NCBI GenBank assembly: GCA_937942965.1
Contig: CALDGN010000256.1
Coordinates: 1-5,582 of the forward strand
Length of the DNA: 5,582 bases
Direction: 5' to 3'
Source of the DNA: an uncultured Acidimicrobiales bacterium
GTDB lineage: Bacteria; Actinomycetota; Acidimicrobiia; Acidimicrobiales; UBA10347
Below the pieces are notes generated by a model, which was not told the origin of the DNA, did no database searches, and was given only the letters and a program-made list of their open reading frames with translations. A program made the translations under genes and the position numbers. Numbering within the stretch: the stretch's first letter is position 1; every line of letters begins with the position of its first letter. Shown here piece after piece: positions 1 to 5,582 of this stretch.

Positions 1-32
1 GATGGCGTCACCCGCAACGCCTAACGCCGAAA

Positions 33-54
33 CGTCGAACCGCGTCGTTCGACG
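33..54. terminator. Hairpin, possible bidirectional terminator
   Basis: CGTCGAAC (33-40) and GTTCGACG (47-54) form a perfect 8-bp stem around a 6-nt loop. The hairpin lies just beyond the 3' end of the minus-strand regulator gene. It also follows a possible plus-strand stop codon (TAA, 22-24) that could end an upstream gene. There is no real T-tract on either side, only a pyrimidine-rich stretch at 61-70, so intrinsic termination is not assured. The rest of 1-78 shows nothing else I can support. Confidence 0.35.
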
Positions 55-78
55 CTGACGCTCCTCTTCTGACGCGGC

Positions 79-522
79 TCAGGTCGCGCGGGCGCCTTTG
101 CCCCCGAGAGTCGGCGTCGTGTCGCTGAGCGTGTCGACCACGGGCGTCGACTCGAGGATTGCGGCATAGGTCGCGATCTTGTGGTCGATCGTGTCCAGCG
201 CTTCTTGCAGCGCGGCGATCTGGTCGACGACTTCGGCGCGGTGTTCGCGAAGCAGCTGGGCTCGCTCGGGAATCGCGTCGTCGCCCTGGCGGACCAGCTC
301 GGCGAAACGCTTCATCTCGCGGATCGGGAGTGCGGTTGTGCGCAGGCAGCGCAGGATCATGACCCAGGCGACATCGCTGCTGCTGTAGCGACGCTGACCG
401 CCGGCAGTCCGTTCGATGGTGTCGAGCAGACCCTCGCGCTCGTAGTAGCGCAACGTGTCGATCGAGATGCCACAGCGGTCGGCCATCTCGGCAGGTGACA
501 ACTGTTCGGCAACGTCGCTCAT
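79..522 (-). CDS. MerR-family transcriptional regulator, probable aldehyde/thiol-stress sensor
   Basis: A 147-residue DNA-binding regulator with MerR architecture. The N-terminal winged helix-turn-helix spans about residues 8-33 (AEMADRCGIS, then TLRYYEREGLL), with the wing and QRRYSSSDV at 43-51. A second helical pair follows at about 53-78 (CLRTTALPIREMKRFAELV). A dimerisation coiled coil covers about 86-124 and includes HKIATYAAIL. The C-terminus is short and has no metal-binding cysteine cluster, unlike CueR or ZntR. C59 sits in the CLR.T..PI..M motif; the AdhR/NmlR branch carries its redox/aldehyde-sensing cysteine there, so a carbonyl or electrophile signal is likely (inference). C17, in the recognition region, is the only other cysteine. 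The ATG at 522-520 has no Shine-Dalgarno but sits 7 nt from a promoter-like hexamer, which supports this start. The gene is divergent from an aldo/keto reductase, its likely target, and both share twin operators. I am sure of the family and moderately sure of the sensing class. Confidence 0.94.
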   Translation of the reverse strand: MSDVAEQLSPAEMADRCGISIDTLRYYEREGLLDTIERTAGGQRRYSSSDVAWVMILRCLRTTALPIREMKRFAELVRQGDDAIPERAQLLREHRAEVVDQIAALQEALDTIDHKIATYAAILESTPVVDTLSDTTPTLGGKGARAT

Positions 523-529
523 GTGGTCC

Positions 530-560
530 AGTCAACAACCTGGAGTGCACTCCAGGTCAA
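530..560 (-). promoter_or_regulatory. Promoter of the merR-type gene, long-spacer, leaderless
   Basis: On the minus strand TTGACC (560-555) is a good -35 element. It is followed by a 19-bp spacer and TTGACT (535-530) as a weak -10. Seven nucleotides then separate the hexamer from the ATG, so the transcript would begin at or next to the start codon. A 19-bp spacer, longer than the usual 17, is typical of promoters that MerR proteins untwist. The -10 poorly matches TATAAT. I chose it because the opposing promoter has the same hexamer at the same distances. Confidence 0.6.
538..557. promoter_or_regulatory. MerR-type operator 1, perfect 20-bp palindrome
   Basis: The core CTGGAGTGCACTCCAG (540-555) is perfectly self-complementary, and the symmetry extends two more bases on each side to 538-557. 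It overlaps the -35 and fills most of the spacer of the minus-strand promoter, where MerR-family dimers bind. The shape resembles known MerR-family sites such as the ZntR operator (GGAGTCGACTCC). It is the better of two copies and probably mediates autoregulation. Confidence 0.82.
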
Positions 561-578
561 GCGAATCCGAGAAATCCC

Positions 579-609
579 TTGACCTTGAGTGCACTCCAGC
601 GGGTTGAGT
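579..609 (+). promoter_or_regulatory. Promoter of the aldo/keto reductase, long-spacer, leaderless
   Basis: TTGACC (579-584) is the -35 element, followed by a 19-bp spacer and TTGAGT (604-609) as a weak -10. Seven nucleotides then lead to the ATG at 617. These distances equal those of the opposing promoter. No Shine-Dalgarno lies in the short gap (CGTCGCC), which fits a leaderless message. The poor -10 and long spacer imply low basal activity and dependence on an activated MerR dimer (inference). Confidence 0.62.
584..599. promoter_or_regulatory. MerR-type operator 2, imperfect palindrome
   Basis: CTTGAGTGCACTCCAG matches operator 1 at 15 of 16 positions. The inner 10 bp (GAGTGCACTC, 587-596) are perfectly symmetric, with one broken pair (T586/C597) outside them. 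It lies in the spacer of the reductase promoter, its centre offset about 2.5 bp towards the -35, the same offset as operator 1. The two centres are 44 bp apart, about four helical turns, so both dimers would sit on nearly the same DNA face. Confidence 0.8.
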
Positions 610-616
610 CGTCGCC

Positions 617-1669
617 ATGAGCTTCTCTCCACCAACTCTCGACCCCTATGTCCAAGTCGGCCGCAGCGGCCTCGTTGTCTACCGAGTCGGTCTCGGCACG
701 ATGCAGTTCGGCTGGTCGGCCGACGAGGCGACCGCGTTCGAGGTCATGGACACCTACGCAGCTGCCGGCGGCAACTTCCTTGACTCGGCCGACTGCTACA
801 GCAGCTGGGCGTCGTCGATGGGCGGCCCCGAGAATGCGGGCGGCGTGGCCGAGGAGATCCTCGGTCGTTGGATCAAAAGCCGCGGCAATCGCGACGAGGT
901 CGTCGTCGCCACGAAGGTGCGGGCCGCGATGGGCGTGCAGTTCTCTGACCATCGAGCCACCGCTCGCCAGCGCGAAGGGCTTTCCCGGCGCTGGATCGAG
1001 CGGGCGTGCGAGGACAGCCTGCGGCGCATGCAGGTCGATCACATCGATCTGTACCAGGCGCACTGGATCGACCCGCTCGTGCCGATCGAAGAGACGCTGG
1101 CTGCGTTCACCGGCCTGGTGCGGCGGGGACTGGTTCGCTACATCGGCGTGTCGAACTACAGCGCATGGCGGTTGATGCAGGCGCTGTGGGCGGTCGACTC
1201 GGGTGACCTGGAACCGATCGTGAGTATCCAACCGGAGTACAACATGTTGCCGTCGACCCGGGCGGCGTTCGAACGAGAGCTCGGCCCGGTGTGCGAGCAC
1301 TACGGCATCGGCGTGCTTCCGTACAGCCCACTCGCCGGCGGGTTGTTGACGGGCAAGTACCGGCCGGGCGGGCCGACACCGGACAGCGTGCGAGCAGCGG
1401 AGAACGAAGGACGCATCGATGAGCGCTTTGACGGCGTCGTGCAGACCCTGATCGCCGTCGCTGAACGGATTGGTCTCACGCCCGCCCAGACGGCGATCGC
1501 ATGGACGCGAGCGCAGCCGGTTGTGTCCGCACCGATCGTGGGCGCCAATCGACCTGACCAGCTCCAGAACGTGCTCGACGGCCTCGACACGCAACTTGGC
1601 GCCGACGACCTCGCCGAGCTCGATGCGGCGACCGACTGGCCGAGGACGCGTACCGACCTCGAGGAGTAA
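617..1669 (+). CDS. Aldo/keto reductase, NADPH-dependent oxidoreductase
   Basis: A 350-residue cytosolic TIM-barrel enzyme of the aldo/keto reductase superfamily, which reduces aldehydes and ketones with NAD(P)H. The catalytic tetrad is readable: D56 and Y61 in NFLDSADCY, K100 in VVVATKV, and H149 in DLYQAHW. Other family signatures are the N-terminal GLGTMQFGW (25-33), RYIGVSNYS at about 174-182, QPEYN (205-209), YSPLAGGLLTGKY (236-248) and the C-terminal cofactor-phosphate loop PIVGANRP (306-313). Length is normal for the larger AKR subgroup (about 310-350). There is no signal peptide or membrane segment. The start is fixed by the promoter hexamer 7 nt upstream and by the expected N-terminal length. 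Divergence from a MerR regulator with shared operators suggests induction by a reactive carbonyl that the enzyme detoxifies (inference). The native substrate cannot be read from sequence. Confidence 0.95.
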   Translation: MSFSPPTLDPYVQVGRSGLVVYRVGLGTMQFGWSADEATAFEVMDTYAAAGGNFLDSADCYSSWASSMGGPENAGGVAEEILGRWIKSRGNRDEVVVATKVRAAMGVQFSDHRATARQREGLSRRWIERACEDSLRRMQVDHIDLYQAHWIDPLVPIEETLAAFTGLVRRGLVRYIGVSNYSAWRLMQALWAVDSGDLEPIVSIQPEYNMLPSTRAAFERELGPVCEHYGIGVLPYSPLAGGLLTGKYRPGGPTPDSVRAAENEGRIDERFDGVVQTLIAVAERIGLTPAQTAIAWTRAQPVVSAPIVGANRPDQLQNVLDGLDTQLGADDLAELDAATDWPRTRTDLEE

Positions 1670-1693
1670 GCGTTGCGGTGTTCGGCGGGTGCT

Positions 1694-2455
1694 CTACTTC
1701 GAGAAGTTCTCGCGGGCCTCGACGGCGGCTTGGTAGGTGCGGGTCAGTGCGCTCTGGTCGGCGTCGGCGAACGACGTTGCCCGGTGGAGCGCATTGGCCG
1801 TCGCGTTGACGGCCTCTTTGACCATGCGGGTCGTCGCTGGCGGCATGGCGGCGGCCCGGGTCGCCAGGTCGGTGGCGACGGCGACCGACTTGCCGGGCTC
1901 GGACAGCTCGTCGACCAGACCCCAGTCGAGCGCCATGTCGGGGCCCATCTTCTCGCACAACAACGTGATGCGCTTCGCCCGGGCAGGGCCGACGAGGGTG
2001 ACCAGGCGGGGGAGGGCGCCCCACTGCAGGTTGAGGCCGATCTTGACCTCGGGTACGTACAGGTAGGCATCGTTGGCGAGCACCCGCCAGTCACATGCCA
2101 GTGCAATCGCGCAGCCCGCGCCAACGACCAGCCCTTCCATCGCCGTGACGGTGATCTGAGGCATGTCCTCCCAGGCCTGGCACAGCCGGACGCCGCGGTA
2201 GCTGCGGTCGCGCAACGCGACGTCGTCGAGCTCGGCCCACGTCTCGGGATCCTTGAGATCGATGCCGGCAGAGAACGCGTTCGGCGCGCCGCTCAACACA
2301 ACCGCCTGGGTTTCCAGGTCGTCTTGGAAGCGGCGAGCGACATCGGTCAGTTCCAGGATCGTCGTCTGGTCAAAGGCATTCAATGAGCCCTTGCGGTCGA
2401 ACGTGACTGTGGCAACGGGGCCGTCGTGGGTGACCGTGACATTCGAGTAGTCCAT
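1694..2455 (-). CDS. Enoyl-CoA hydratase/isomerase (crotonase) family protein
   Basis: A 253-residue acyl-CoA enzyme of the crotonase superfamily, normal in length. The first oxyanion-hole segment is NAFSAGIDLKD (59-69). The second is MEGLVVGAGCAIALACDWRVL (106-126), followed by YVPEVKIGLNLQWGALPRLV (133-152) and the C-terminal GLVDEL (179-184). E136 in VPEVKIG aligns with hydratase Glu164. The Glu144 position (GGGCELA in classical hydratases) is A116, so simple enoyl-CoA hydration is doubtful and isomerase, hydrolase or another crotonase reaction is possible. I place the start at ATG 2455-2453, giving MDYSNVTV directly before the first beta strand. GGAAGA lies 8 nt upstream on the minus strand. 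An upstream in-frame ATG at 2515 would add 20 basic, proline-rich residues atypical of the family. The gene converges on the reductase and diverges from argS across 77 bp. No pathway partner is visible. Confidence 0.92.
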   Translation of the reverse strand: MDYSNVTVTHDGPVATVTFDRKGSLNAFDQTTILELTDVARRFQDDLETQAVVLSGAPNAFSAGIDLKDPETWAELDDVALRDRSYRGVRLCQAWEDMPQITVTAMEGLVVGAGCAIALACDWRVLANDAYLYVPEVKIGLNLQWGALPRLVTLVGPARAKRITLLCEKMGPDMALDWGLVDELSEPGKSVAVATDLATRAAAMPPATTRMVKEAVNATANALHRATSFADADQSALTRTYQAAVEARENFSK

Positions 2456-2463
2456 GGGCCGAG

Positions 2464-2469
2464 TCTTCC
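2464..2469 (-). promoter_or_regulatory. Ribosome binding site of the crotonase gene
   Basis: Read on the minus strand, GGAAGA is followed by 8 nt and then the ATG at 2455. This supports the internal start over the ATG 60 bp further upstream. I found no convincing -35/-10 pair for this gene in 2456-2532. Confidence 0.45.
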
Positions 2470-2519
2470 ATTCGACGTGCGCCCGGCGAATATTGGGCCG
2501 CGGCGGCGGATGCACTGCC

Positions 2520-2525
2520 TACGAT
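2520..2525 (+). promoter_or_regulatory. -10 element of the argS operon, leaderless
   Basis: TACGAT fits the actinobacterial TANNNT -10 consensus. It ends 7 nt before the argS ATG, so transcription should start at or beside the start codon. There is no Shine-Dalgarno within those 7 nt (TCCCCGC). No clear -35 is visible; TTGGGC at 2493-2498 is a poor match at a long spacing. With no leader there is no room for a T-box or attenuator upstream of argS. Confidence 0.55.
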
Positions 2526-2532
2526 TCCCCGC

Positions 2533-4140
2533 ATGATTCGTGACGATCTTGCCGCCGCGCTTTCGAGCGCGCTCGGCTCACTAGGACTCGATGTGCCCGC
2601 CGACTCGATTGAACTCGAGCGTCCGGCGCGCCGCGAGCACGGTGACTGGTCGTCGAACGTCGCCATGGTCAACGGCAAGAAGAACGATCGGATCCCGCGG
2701 GACCTCGCGGGCGAGATCGTCGCCGAGATCGAGAAGAACCTTCCCGCGCACGTGACCGCAGTCGAGATCGCAGGCCCTGGCTTCGTGAACTTCCGGCTCG
2801 CCGACACCTGGCTGTACGACGTGCTCGGAGCGACGATCGAAGCCGGCGAAGACACGTTCGGGCGGTCCGACACGGGCACCGGCACGCACGTGAACGTCGA
2901 GTTCGTATCGGCCAACCCCAACAAGCCGCTGCATGCCGGCCACGCCCGTGGCGCCGTCTACGGAGACTCGGTTGCCCGGCTGCTCGAAGCCGTTGGCTAC
3001 CAAGTCACCCGCGAGTTCTACCTGAACGACCGGGGCGTCCAGATGGCGCTCTACGCCGACTCGCTCGCCGCTCGCAAGGCCGGCGAAGAGCTGCCCGAGG
3101 GCGGCTACCAGGGCGACTACCTCATCGAATGGGCCGGCGAAATGCCCGACGATGCCGACCCACTCGAATGGGGCTACGCCCGTGCACTCCAGAGCCACCG
3201 GGACACCCTTGGCGGCCTCGATGTCGTGCACGACGTGTGGTTCAGCGAGCGGTCACTCGTCGCTGACGGCCGGATCGAGCAAACCCTCGAACAGCTCAAG
3301 GCCGGCGGCCACGTCTTCGAACAAGAGGGCGCTACCTGGCTGCGGACAACCGACGCGGGTGATGACAAGGACCGGGTGCTGATCAAGAGCGACGGCGACT
3401 TCACCTACATCACCCCCGATATCGCCTATCACCGGGACAAGCTCTCTCGCTCCGACCTGCTCATCAACGTGTGGGGCGCCGATCACCATGGCTACATCCC
3501 TCGGATGAAAGCCGCCATGTCGTTCCTCGACGATGACCCGAACAAGCTCGAGGTCATTGTCACGCAGCTTGTCGACCTGCTCAAAGACGGCGAGCCATTC
3601 CGCCAGTCGGGCCGGCTCGGCGACATGGTCGCGCTCGACGATGTCGTCGACGCCGTCGGCCCCGACGCCGCCCGGTTCACGTTCCTCATGCAGTCGATGG
3701 ACACTCGCCAGACGATTGACCTCGACGAGCTCGCCAAGAAGAGCATGGACAATCCCGTCTATTACGTCCAGTACGCGACGGCCCGTATCCATCAGCTCGT
3801 CGCCAAGGCTGCGTCGCTGGGTCACGAACGTGGACCGCTCGACGCGGTCGACCTGGCTCTGCTCACCCACGAGCGTGAGCTCGACGTGCTCAGGGCGCTC
3901 AGCGGGTTCTCCGAAACGGTCGCTGTTGCCGCTCGCGAGCGGGCTCCGCACAAGATCATCACGTGGCTGCGCGAAGACCTTGCGTCGGCGTTCCACGGCT
4001 TCTACCACGACTGCAAAGTCGTCGACGACGACGTCAGCGCCGAGCTCACCCAGGCGCGGCTCTGGCTGTGCGAAGCCGCTCGGATCGGGCTCACCGCCGG
4101 GTTGCACCTCGTCGGTGTGTCTGCCCCACAGGAGATGTGA
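2533..4140 (+). CDS. argS: Arginine--tRNA ligase (arginyl-tRNA synthetase)
   Basis: A 535-residue class I aminoacyl-tRNA synthetase that joins L-arginine to tRNA-Arg using ATP, in the cytosol. The N-terminal Arg-specific domain spans about residues 1-90 (GDWSSNVAM 37-45, GPGFVNFRL 81-89). The catalytic Rossmann domain has VEFVSANPNKPLHAGHARGA, with the HIGH motif as HAGH (134-137), followed by KSDGDFTYITPDIAYH from 285 and WGADHHGY (314-321). The KMSKS loop is degenerate (RQSGR, 357-361). K131, three residues before HAGH, probably supplies the missing positive charge. The C-terminal anticodon-binding DALR domain starts around MDNPVYYVQYATARI (405 onward) and ends in GVSAPQEM. The length is slightly short for the family (usually about 550-590) but no domain is missing. 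The ATG 7 nt after a -10 hexamer gives a full N-terminal domain. lysA follows 7 bp after the stop, so the two are surely co-transcribed. Confidence 0.98.
   Translation: MIRDDLAAALSSALGSLGLDVPADSIELERPARREHGDWSSNVAMVNGKKNDRIPRDLAGEIVAEIEKNLPAHVTAVEIAGPGFVNFRLADTWLYDVLGATIEAGEDTFGRSDTGTGTHVNVEFVSANPNKPLHAGHARGAVYGDSVARLLEAVGYQVTREFYLNDRGVQMALYADSLAARKAGEELPEGGYQGDYLIEWAGEMPDDADPLEWGYARALQSHRDTLGGLDVVHDVWFSERSLVADGRIEQTLEQLKAGGHVFEQEGATWLRTTDAGDDKDRVLIKSDGDFTYITPDIAYHRDKLSRSDLLINVWGADHHGYIPRMKAAMSFLDDDPNKLEVIVTQLVDLLKDGEPFRQSGRLGDMVALDDVVDAVGPDAARFTFLMQSMDTRQTIDLDELAKKSMDNPVYYVQYATARIHQLVAKAASLGHERGPLDAVDLALLTHERELDVLRALSGFSETVAVAARERAPHKIITWLREDLASAFHGFYHDCKVVDDDVSAELTQARLWLCEAARIGLTAGLHLVGVSAPQEM
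4130..4134 (+). promoter_or_regulatory. Shine-Dalgarno of lysA inside the argS 3' end
   Basis: AGGAG lies in the last codons of argS, 13 nt before GTG 4148. The spacing is longer than optimal. Translational coupling from argS termination at 4140 may help initiation. An in-frame GTG at 4160 is a less likely alternative start, since it is even further away. Confidence 0.45.
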
Positions 4141-4147
4141 GCCGGCC

Positions 4148-5434
4148 GTGTCGACACCTGTGACCCCGGGCCCTGTTCCCGCTCATCTACTTCCGGACAA
4201 CGCATCGGTTCACGACGGCCAACTAAGCGTCGGCGGCGTGCCCGTGGCGGAACTGGCGGCTGAATTCGGAACGCCTCTGTTCGTCTACGACGAAGACCAC
4301 CTGCGCGCCCGGTGCCGCGAGGCGGCCGAGACGTTCGGCGACGGCGTGGCGTTCGCGACCAAGGCGTTCCTGTGCGTCGCCATGGCCAAGCTCGCCTACG
4401 AAGAAGGCATGCACCTCGACGTCGCCACGATGGGCGAGCTGCACGTCGCCGAAACCGCGGGCGTGCCCGCGAGCGCCTGCGTCCTCCATGGCAACAACAA
4501 GTCGATCGAGGAGCTGCGGGTCGGCATGGAACGCGGCGTCGGCCGCATCGTCATCGACAGCTTCGACGAGCTCGACCGCATCGACATGGTGCACGCCGAG
4601 ACCGGCCACGTCGCCCAAGCACTGCTCCGCATCACACCAGGCGTCGAGGCGCACACCCACGAGTTCATCTCGACCGGCCACGACGACTCGAAGTTCGGCT
4701 TCACCGTGTCGACCGGAGTCGCCGAGCGAGCCATCGAGCGAGCGACTGCGTCTCCAGCGGTCGAGCTGCACGGCATTCACGCCCACATCGGTTCGCAGGT
4801 CTTCGCCATCGAATCGCTTCGCGAGTCGGCTCGCATTCTCGGAGAGATCGCCAGCCGCTACGGACTGCCCGAACTATCCGTTGGCGGCGGCCTCGGCGTT
4901 GCGTACGTCGCCGGCGAAGAAGGCCTGACGATCTCGCAATGGGGCAAGGCCGTGCAAGAAGGTGCTCGCGCCAGCGGCGCCGAGGTTCGCATCACTGCCG
5001 AGCCGGGCCGGGCGGTCGTCGCCACCGCAGGCATGACCGTCTACACCGTCGGCACGGTGAAGCACCTCGAAGGCATCCGGACCTATGTCGCCGTCGACGG
5101 CGGCATGAGCGACAACCCTCGGCCGGTTCTCTATGACTCGGGCTATGAGTGCCTCGTCCCGACCCGGGCCGACCTGGATCGATCGCTCCCCGTGCGGGTC
5201 GTTGGCAAGCACTGCGAGTCCGGCGACATCGTCGTGCGCGAAGGGCACTTGCCCGAAGACCTCGCCGTCGGCGATCTGCTGGTCACGCCAGTGACAGGCG
5301 CCTACGGCCATTCGCTCGCCTCGAACTACAACAAGGTCGCTCGCCCCGCCGTCGTCTTCGTGCGCAACGGCGAAGCTCGTGTCGTCGTCCGCCGCGAGAC
5401 CCTCGACGACCTGGTCCGCCTCGACGTCATCTGA
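4148..5434 (+). CDS. lysA: Diaminopimelate decarboxylase
   Basis: A 428-residue fold-type III PLP enzyme that decarboxylates meso-diaminopimelate to L-lysine, the last step of lysine synthesis, in the cytosol. The PLP lysine is K72 in FATKAF. The alpha/beta barrel continues with LDVATMGELHVA (90-101), HGNNKS (114-119), HEFISTGHDDSKFGF (171-185), HAHIGSQ with PLP-stacking H213 (211-217), the phosphate-binding GGGLG (246-250) and EPGR (285-288). The beta-sandwich domain has VDGGMSDNPRP (316-326), the dimer-interface catalytic CESGD (356-360) and GAYGHSLASNYNK with Y394. All key residues are present and the length is typical. The chosen GTG lies 7 bp after the argS stop. The reading frame stays open far upstream inside argS, but that part is arginine/serine-rich and resembles no protein. 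The argS-lysA order is conserved in actinobacteria, usually ahead of hom-thrC-thrB. The decarboxylation of ornithine or arginine is unlikely given the HEFISTG and CESGD context. Confidence 0.97.
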   Translation: MSTPVTPGPVPAHLLPDNASVHDGQLSVGGVPVAELAAEFGTPLFVYDEDHLRARCREAAETFGDGVAFATKAFLCVAMAKLAYEEGMHLDVATMGELHVAETAGVPASACVLHGNNKSIEELRVGMERGVGRIVIDSFDELDRIDMVHAETGHVAQALLRITPGVEAHTHEFISTGHDDSKFGFTVSTGVAERAIERATASPAVELHGIHAHIGSQVFAIESLRESARILGEIASRYGLPELSVGGGLGVAYVAGEEGLTISQWGKAVQEGARASGAEVRITAEPGRAVVATAGMTVYTVGTVKHLEGIRTYVAVDGGMSDNPRPVLYDSGYECLVPTRADLDRSLPVRVVGKHCESGDIVVREGHLPEDLAVGDLLVTPVTGAYGHSLASNYNKVARPAVVFVRNGEARVVVRRETLDDLVRLDVI

Positions 5435-5435
5435 G

Positions 5436-5582
5436 GTGAGTCTCGTCCCCATCGACGACCTGCCAAGTCCGGCAGAGTTCCGTTCGGGTTGGGCAGCGCT
5501 CGCCGCGGTTTCGACCGCAAACGGCTTTCAAGAAATCTGGGCCCAAGAGTCGCTGTGGCACTACCAAGATGGCGGCGGCAAC
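5436..5582 (+). CDS. Unrecognised protein, N-terminal part, runs off the window
   Basis: A frame opening at GTG 5436, one base after the lysA stop, stays open for 49 codons to the last base. The residues start MSLVPIDDLPSPAEFRSGW and continue with AVSTANGFQEIWAQESLWHY. Three tryptophans, mixed polarity and no arginine-rich skew make it look like real protein rather than a shadow frame. It is not the nucleotide-binding start expected of homoserine dehydrogenase (no GxGxxG), which often follows lysA in this phylum. I see no signal peptide or transmembrane segment. There is no clear Shine-Dalgarno, so translation may depend on coupling to lysA. I cannot assign a function, and the GTG start is provisional. 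Confidence 0.5.
   Translation, partial: MSLVPIDDLPSPAEFRSGWAALAAVSTANGFQEIWAQESLWHYQDGGGN

Noticed and set aside
1..24. Possible last codons of an upstream plus-strand gene (DGVTRNA, stop)
   Set aside because: Seven codons are too few to support a gene call; kept only as context for the hairpin.
8..550. 180-codon minus-strand frame overlapping the regulator gene
   Set aside because: It is arginine-rich and out of frame with a clear MerR protein, and it would start inside operator 1.
557..1594. 345-codon open frame antisense to the aldo/keto reductase
   Set aside because: It is a high-GC shadow with no recognisable motif, and the opposite strand carries a complete enzyme with all catalytic residues.
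1700..1712. Short inverted repeat CGAGAAGTTCTCG near the crotonase stop
   Set aside because: It has a one-base centre and lies within coding sequence, so it cannot fold as a normal terminator hairpin and is probably chance.
2456..2532. Search for a riboswitch, T-box or attenuator before argS
   Set aside because: The gap is 77 bp, the likely transcript starts at the ATG, and no structured leader fits.
3253..4107. 284-codon open frame antisense to argS
   Set aside because: It mirrors argS codon structure and has no family signature, so it is a shadow.
3533..4147. Lysine-gene reading frame stays open about 600 bp upstream inside argS
   Set aside because: The extension is serine/arginine-rich low-complexity sequence in a shifted frame of a certain argS gene, and LysA is complete without it.

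Overview
The window is high-GC chromosomal DNA, roughly two-thirds G+C by eye, with tightly packed genes. The argS-lysA pair, the codon usage, and promoter hexamers placed about 7 nt from start codons (leaderless transcription) point to an actinobacterium. The order argS, lysA, then homoserine/threonine genes is familiar from that phylum. A marine or freshwater Acidimicrobiia-type genome is my best guess, but this is an inference, not a proof. I see no rRNA, tRNA, CRISPR array, insertion sequence or phage gene.

Bases 1-78 hold no gene I can support, apart from a possible last seven codons of an upstream gene ending at 24 and an 8-bp hairpin at 33-54. From 79 to 1669 lies a divergent pair. One member is a minus-strand MerR-family regulator of the aldehyde/thiol-sensing type. 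The other is a plus-strand aldo/keto reductase. The 94 bases between their start codons carry two near-identical 16-bp palindromes, each inside a long-spacer (19 bp) promoter. The two promoters have the same layout: TTGACC, 19 bp, TTGA(C/G)T, 7 nt, ATG. This reads as a self-contained regulon in which one MerR protein controls itself and the reductase, with both messages probably leaderless. It is the most informative non-coding element in the window.

A minus-strand crotonase-superfamily gene (1694-2455) converges on the reductase with only 24 bp between the stops. It keeps one of the two classical hydratase glutamates and has alanine at the other, so its reaction is uncertain.

The plus strand from 2533 to the end is a housekeeping operon. 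It starts with arginyl-tRNA synthetase (argS) and continues 7 bp later with diaminopimelate decarboxylase (lysA). A further open frame starts at GTG 5436 and runs off the window; I do not recognise its product. A TACGAT -10 element sits 7 nt before the argS ATG, which suggests another leaderless message. ArgS has a degenerate KMSKS loop together with a lysine three residues before its HAGH motif, a known compensating combination. LysA makes L-lysine from meso-diaminopimelate and ArgS charges tRNA-Arg, so the operon joins amino-acid supply and translation.

Overall this is largely ordinary core genome. I found no clearly new system; the paired MerR operators and promoters are the best candidate for follow-up.
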